A program made the position numbers and the translations under genes. Source: Pyrocephalus nanus (lineage: Eukaryota > Chordata > Aves > Passeriformes > Tyrannidae). From it: a stretch of DNA of 64,000 nt. This document shows positions 58,991 to 64,000 of the stretch, piece by piece (the stretch's first letter is position 1; every line of letters starts with the position of its first letter). Below the pieces are notes generated by a model. That model was not told where the DNA came from. It saw nothing but the letters and a program-made list of their open reading frames with translations, and ran no database searches. The DNA lies in NCBI GenBank assembly GCA_038380795.1, contig CM076261.1, forward strand, positions 6,454,556-6,518,555, read 5' to 3'.

Positions 58991-61900
58991 GCTAGGAGTA
59001 CTCAAGATAGGACTCTATGCTCACAATATTTCAATATTTCATGCACCACACAAGCTAGGAGCATCTGTTACAGCTTTGGATCAGTATGCTGTCTATTAAC
59101 CTACTACACTAAGTGTTAACATTATTATATGTGTTTGCGTGTTTTGCTGTCACAGTTACAAGATCAACAGGATTATGTATGATCAATACAGAGGCTGAAT
59201 ATGTCATAACAGCCTTAGGCATGTTAGGCTTCTTTGATTCAGAAATATTCTGTTGTAGTCCTCCAACATACTGTTAAAATTCTTCGGTTGCTGGTTTTGC
59301 AGGAGGAATTTAACCATGAATTCTTCTCGGCCAATGACTTTGCTTTTTCTGAACACACAACATGGTGCTCAAAAGAGTTTCACGTAAGCAGTAACTCAGG
59401 TAAGACTTGGGTGCCTTTTCCCTCTCATGAGATCAGTGGTGCTGAAAGATCAGAGTAGGGATGTGATAGCTTTTGATTTCCAGTCTTCTTGTTTTCAAAT
59501 ACTCTCACTCACTCTTGACTTTCAGAGCACTTGATCTCACCTGACTCTTATTGTCACCTGGTACCTGGACTCTGAGAGCACTAATTTTGACTTATTGTTC
59601 TCTGTTGAAAGTCTTACTCCTCTTCTCAAGGCTCCTCATATTCACACATCAGTGACTGCCTTGTTGGTGAATGACCTTAACTGCCCATTTCCTCATCCTC
59701 ACCTCTGCTCAACTTACAAGCTTAGCTCAGAACTCCCACAAGAATAATTATCCAATCTATGTCTTCACTGAATAAAAATCTCTGTGATCTTTGGCTCCAT
59801 CCCACTCTGGTACAGCTCAGTTTCTTGCATCATTGGCCCCCATTATCATGTCCTGTCACTAGTCCAGTCATCAAAATCTGTGCCTTAATTTCTCTTAGTT
59901 TACCTTACATTTTGTCTCAGGTAGTCCATTAGGGAACTATTTGGAGTTAGTTGTGGGAATTCCCTATAAACATAAATAAAGTAGCTATTTCTCAAGTCCT
60001 GCTTAAAAATTCCCCTTTCAAAACTCCTGATTCATCTTATCTTATCTTGAGATAAGACATGTGTATTATTATCTGTTATCCCTCACATCCCTATGTGTCT
60101 TTACTCAGTCTCTTGCATTACTGTTTGACTGTAAGCCATTTGGTGGAAGAAGCCACATTCTTATTCTGTATGTGTGCTATATCTTGCAAAATGAAGTCCT
60201 GGACCATGACTGCAGCTTCCAGACAGTATTATAAACCAAATCATATACTATACTGATGATGAACCTAATTGTTTTTAGTTCCTCTCTTTTTACTGTGTTT
60301 CAGTATGTAGTCAACATCATGCCAGATGTACAACCTGTGTTCAATATGCTTGCTTAAACCTAAGGGCATGGTCAGGAGGTTCTCGATTGTGTATTTAGTT
60401 TTTTGTGGAAAAAAAAAAAATTAGCACAGTTCAAAGCAGATTTGCTTTATGAATTACCTTTACATGGTAAAATCAACCTCACCAGTTCAGGCCCTCAAAG
60501 ATCTGTGGTGTTGGTAGATCTCAGTTTTCATTTAAAATCTGTGCTGTAATTATGAGGCTTCTCCAATATTGTTGTTCTAGTGATTTGCTTTGAGTTGCTG
60601 ACAGATATTGCGTGAAAAACTCCTGTTTAAAGGAATATTAGTCTTCTGAAGTAAAATTCTGATTCAAGATCATACTTCAAAATACTACACAAACATGAAA
60701 CATTTGAAATGTTTTCAGTTTCATGAAACATTTGGTGACCTATGGTTTCAAAGGGCAAGAGGGCTCTAAGAGATAATTGCAGTTCTACTAACAGTGGAAT
60801 GTACACATTCTGTATAAAGTTCACTAAAAACTTGGTATATAGGAATGGGAGAATCTTGCAGACTTCTGTTTACAGCCCCAAAAAAACTTGCCACAGCAGA
60901 ATTCCTTTCTTTTCTCTCATCTGGTTTCAAGTCAGCCTTCAACTGTTCCTCATTAATGACAAAAATAAGGTCTCTTGCAAGTACTGTTCACAAGTTTTGT
61001 TCTTACAGTGCAAACACACAGGAAATCTTCAGTTCTGATTTATTTTTCCTGTTTTCAGTACAACCTAGTGCATCTGCTGTACATCTGCTGTTTGCTCTAG
61101 CCTCTTTTTATGGTTACATTCTTCAAACCCATCTTTTAGGGCTATTTCAACTCCTAGACACATTCTTTTCCAAATTAAATCTCTTTTGAGAGAAAAATAT
61201 TTCTGTTTATCTCTCTGATATAGTCAGATGCTGTATTTTCTTCTAGATCTGCCGTAACTCCCTGTCTGGCTCCATAGAAAGGAATATACACTGTAGAAAG
61301 GAATATGCATTCTTTAATAATCATTACACATTTCTATGTCTTGAGACAACATCTCCCAGTGAGATTTCCTCCCACATGTTTGAAGCTGTTGCCTTCCTAC
61401 TGCCATGTTTAATTCACTTGTATTTGCACTGGGTCAAAGACACAGAAAATAATATCAAAGTAAAATGACAGGTTTTCCTGTCATTTGGTAAGTCTGATCT
61501 GAGGACTACCTGATAATTTTATTTAAATCATGATGTATAACAATAAAGAGAAAGGAGAAGTAAAGGAATTTCTCTTAATGTTCTGGTTGTCCTATCTGCA
61601 AAAGCAAGATCCTGACAAGTCATGCTGTTGAACAGCATAGCATACAACATGGACATGTAGAGGAATCTACTTCTGAATGACAGCAGATAGCTGTTGTGAA
61701 CTGTGTGGGCATTTCTTTATCAGTGAAGAGAAAATACAGCTATCTGAGGAAAGGTACTAGGCTACTTTTTACCTTTGCTCTGTTTGAGCTGGGGATATGC
61801 TTTTTACTATTGAAGTCAGCCTCATGCAAATTTGAGAGGGCTGGCTGTTTCAGTACACCAGATGACTGAATTCAGTCTAAGAGAAGTTCCTATTAAATAT

Positions 61901-64000
61901 ACTGAAGGAAATATTCAATTTATTCTCCATCAGCCATGAGATTAATCATTTATACCTTAATATTTGCAATGGGATATGTTGAATACAGTCTGACAGTAGT
62001 TTTCCAAGGGGTTCTAGCTGGAAATAATACTGACATACTCTGCATTTGTGAACTTCTCCTCATCAGCCATAGGAGCAAGGTATAAAGAATTATGAATTAT
62101 GGTGGGCATTTAATAAATGGGTATAGATATAATGCAGCTATCACTGAATAAAAATAGAAATAGAAAAAAAGCAGAGGAGGGTGTTACATTATTTATGTTT
62201 CAACTTCTCTTTAGGTAGGTATCACATGCCCTTCTGTTCTGCCAACAAAAAGATTAGTTCTTGGTCATATCCACCAAAGGGACTGGGACCCAGTATATGG
62301 GTATTTATAATGTGGGAAGATCCTAGCTTTGATTGCTATCATAGTAGGCTCTGAGCAGGTTGCAGGTATTGGCTGACAAGTAAGTACACCTGAAGAAAGT
62401 TTCCCTGTCACCTTGCATGGATATGGATGCCTATGAAAATTTCTGACATCAAGGTAGTAGCAATATTGTATTTGTAGGTTGAATCCAGTAGACTAGTAAG
62501 GTCAGATCTTCAGGTCTTGTGACTTGCATCCCTGTTTCCTTTTACCAGGAATATAAGGGTAAAACTCAACATGAAGCCTGGCCATGACTCCATCTCAGAG
62601 AGAAAAGATCAAAATTAAACCTTTTTGGAAGAAGGATGATGGTGGGTGTTGAATGCCAAGGGTCCTGTAGTGCATGCAGTGAGAAACACTGCAGAATAGG
62701 TGGGGGGGATACAGAAAGCAGAAACAGAACAAGGAGAGGCCAGTTTCTCCCCCTGCTGCAGTTCTAGATTAGTTGAAGTGTAACTGGGCAGGGAAGGCTG
62801 GTGAGGAAAGAAATGGATGCAGAATATGAGACATCTATATTAGAAAGTCTTAGATACAACTGTTGTTTCAAAAGATCATTATTTCTTTCTCCAGCAGCAA
62901 AACAATGCCAGAGAGGGGGAAGGATAGTGGGGAGTTTTAATTGTTGGTGCCAACACAGTGCACATGAGTTTTGACAAATAATGTTCACTTTACCAACTGA
63001 CATATAAAAAATCTACTTGACAGTGTAGTTGAGCAAGCAGAGGTCTTCTTGGACCAAGGAAAGAATTTAGGTGGATCATTATCAAAGTATGCATAGCCAA
63101 AAGCAGATCACTCCAGAGTCTCAGTAATAGCTCCTTTGCATAATTTCATGTAGATATTACTGTTTAAGTATTGAAATACTTCAGTCTTGCTCACACAACT
63201 TGTAGTTTCATGCCTGTTTATGAAGGGGAAAATACAAATGCAAATACTAGTACATCATGAAACCCCTTGACATTTGTACTCATGAATGAGCCATCACCAG
63301 CTGTAAAACTTCACAGGGACTGGAGCTCTGCAGGCATTGGATTTAGACCATCTTCCCCTTAGATTCTTGCTGGTATACATTAAAAATAATAAGAGAGTTT
63401 TTGGTATCTAAAGACAGGATTTGAGTTATGGTTTAGTATTACATAACCCTGAAGACATCTGCGGAACTTAGCAACGTTATGGGGATGGCCTTTTCTATTC
63501 CTCTTTCTATTCATACATGCTAACAGAAGAGATATGTTGTATTGCATTTATGAATATTTTGTTACTCCTGCAGTACAATGTTTTGTCTGATCTATTATTT
63601 TACAAAGTGACACTTAGACAAATAGTTTATGTTCTCTCTACAGAAGCTGTGGATTAGCATTGCCCCCCCACTTTATTTTCCTTTAAAAAACCCCCAAGAT
63701 ATTTACAAACCCTGCATAGCTATTGGTTGTTCTCTATCACCCCATGCTACAACACTACTCCCTTATTTTACTTCCATGTATTTGTAGGTTTTCTTTTATC
63801 TACCTGGTAGTTCTCTTATGAACATCCACAAGATTTTTCTAACCCTCTTGTCACCCTTGTTTTTGCCTTAAAGAAGCACAGAATTAGTTCTGTAGACACA
63901 GCACAGAGTATGACACGATAGCAAAGTCTTTTTACTGAGACTCAGCCATAAGAGGCAGCTTTCCTGGTGCTGAACTGTTAGCAACTACCTTATCTTTCAG
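58991..64000. other. Intergenic right flank, no gene seen
   Basis: AT-rich DNA with chance frames only (longest 114 codons at 60845-61189). Two small structures are noted: a GATA-motif palindrome at 60036-60056 and a 10-bp hairpin at 61463-61486. By human synteny EPB41L3 should lie further in this direction, but no part of it is recognised here. Confidence 0.55.
61463..61486. repeat. Perfect 10-bp inverted repeat, TTTT loop
   Basis: Arms 'aaatgacagg' and 'cctgtcattt' pair perfectly around TTTT. No further context suggests a function. Confidence 0.85.

Noticed and set aside
1..64000. tRNA, rRNA, CRISPR arrays, operons or prokaryotic elements
   Set aside because: I saw no T-loop GGTTCGA-type boxes, no rRNA-like blocks and no regularly spaced repeats. 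The gene structure is intron-bearing vertebrate.

Overview
This window is vertebrate nuclear DNA and almost certainly avian. It is AT-rich and gene-poor, and carries CR1 LINE copies with the usual avian 3' end and bird-type endogenous-retrovirus LTRs. The LTR types (TGTCATGG terminus; a roughly 1.1-kb LTR with tandem internal units) favour a neoavian, perhaps songbird, genome; that last step is inference from memory of repeat families. Two protein-coding genes are supported, both on the minus strand: AKAIN1 (9.6-25.6 kb) and ZBTB14 (39.6-about 45.3 kb). The order and common orientation match human 18p11, where AKAIN1 and ZBTB14 are also neighbours.

Layout. 1-9.5 kb: non-coding 3' flank of AKAIN1, with one CR1 scrap and a 38-bp tandem duplication. 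9,572-9,759: the main coding exon of AKAIN1. 9,760-25,549: its single coding intron, with three CR1 pieces and several simple repeats. 25,550-25,565: the 16-nt first coding exon, inside a small CpG island that also carries three tandem matches to the REST/NRSF element (RE1). 26-39.5 kb: intergenic, rich in GTTT/AAAC tracts, with one unrecognised exon-like block near 34.9 kb. 39.6-43.1 kb: the 3'UTR, large coding exon and short start-codon exon of ZBTB14. 44.2-45.65 kb: the ZBTB14 CpG-island promoter, with a convincing 5'UTR splice donor, alternating GC runs and a strong G-quadruplex motif. 46.2-64 kb: upstream intergenic DNA with two ERV LTR insertions and three CR1 copies, and no supported gene.

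Both proteins are regulators. ZBTB14 (ZF5) is a nuclear BTB/zinc-finger repressor that binds GC-rich DNA. AKAIN1 is a small protein with a PKA-RII-binding helix that competes with A-kinase anchoring proteins. Nothing in the sequence links their functions directly. The least expected signal is the triple RE1 array immediately upstream of the AKAIN1 start codon, which predicts REST-dependent, neuron-restricted expression. No bacterial-type features (operons, CRISPR, insertion sequences), tRNA or rRNA genes were seen.
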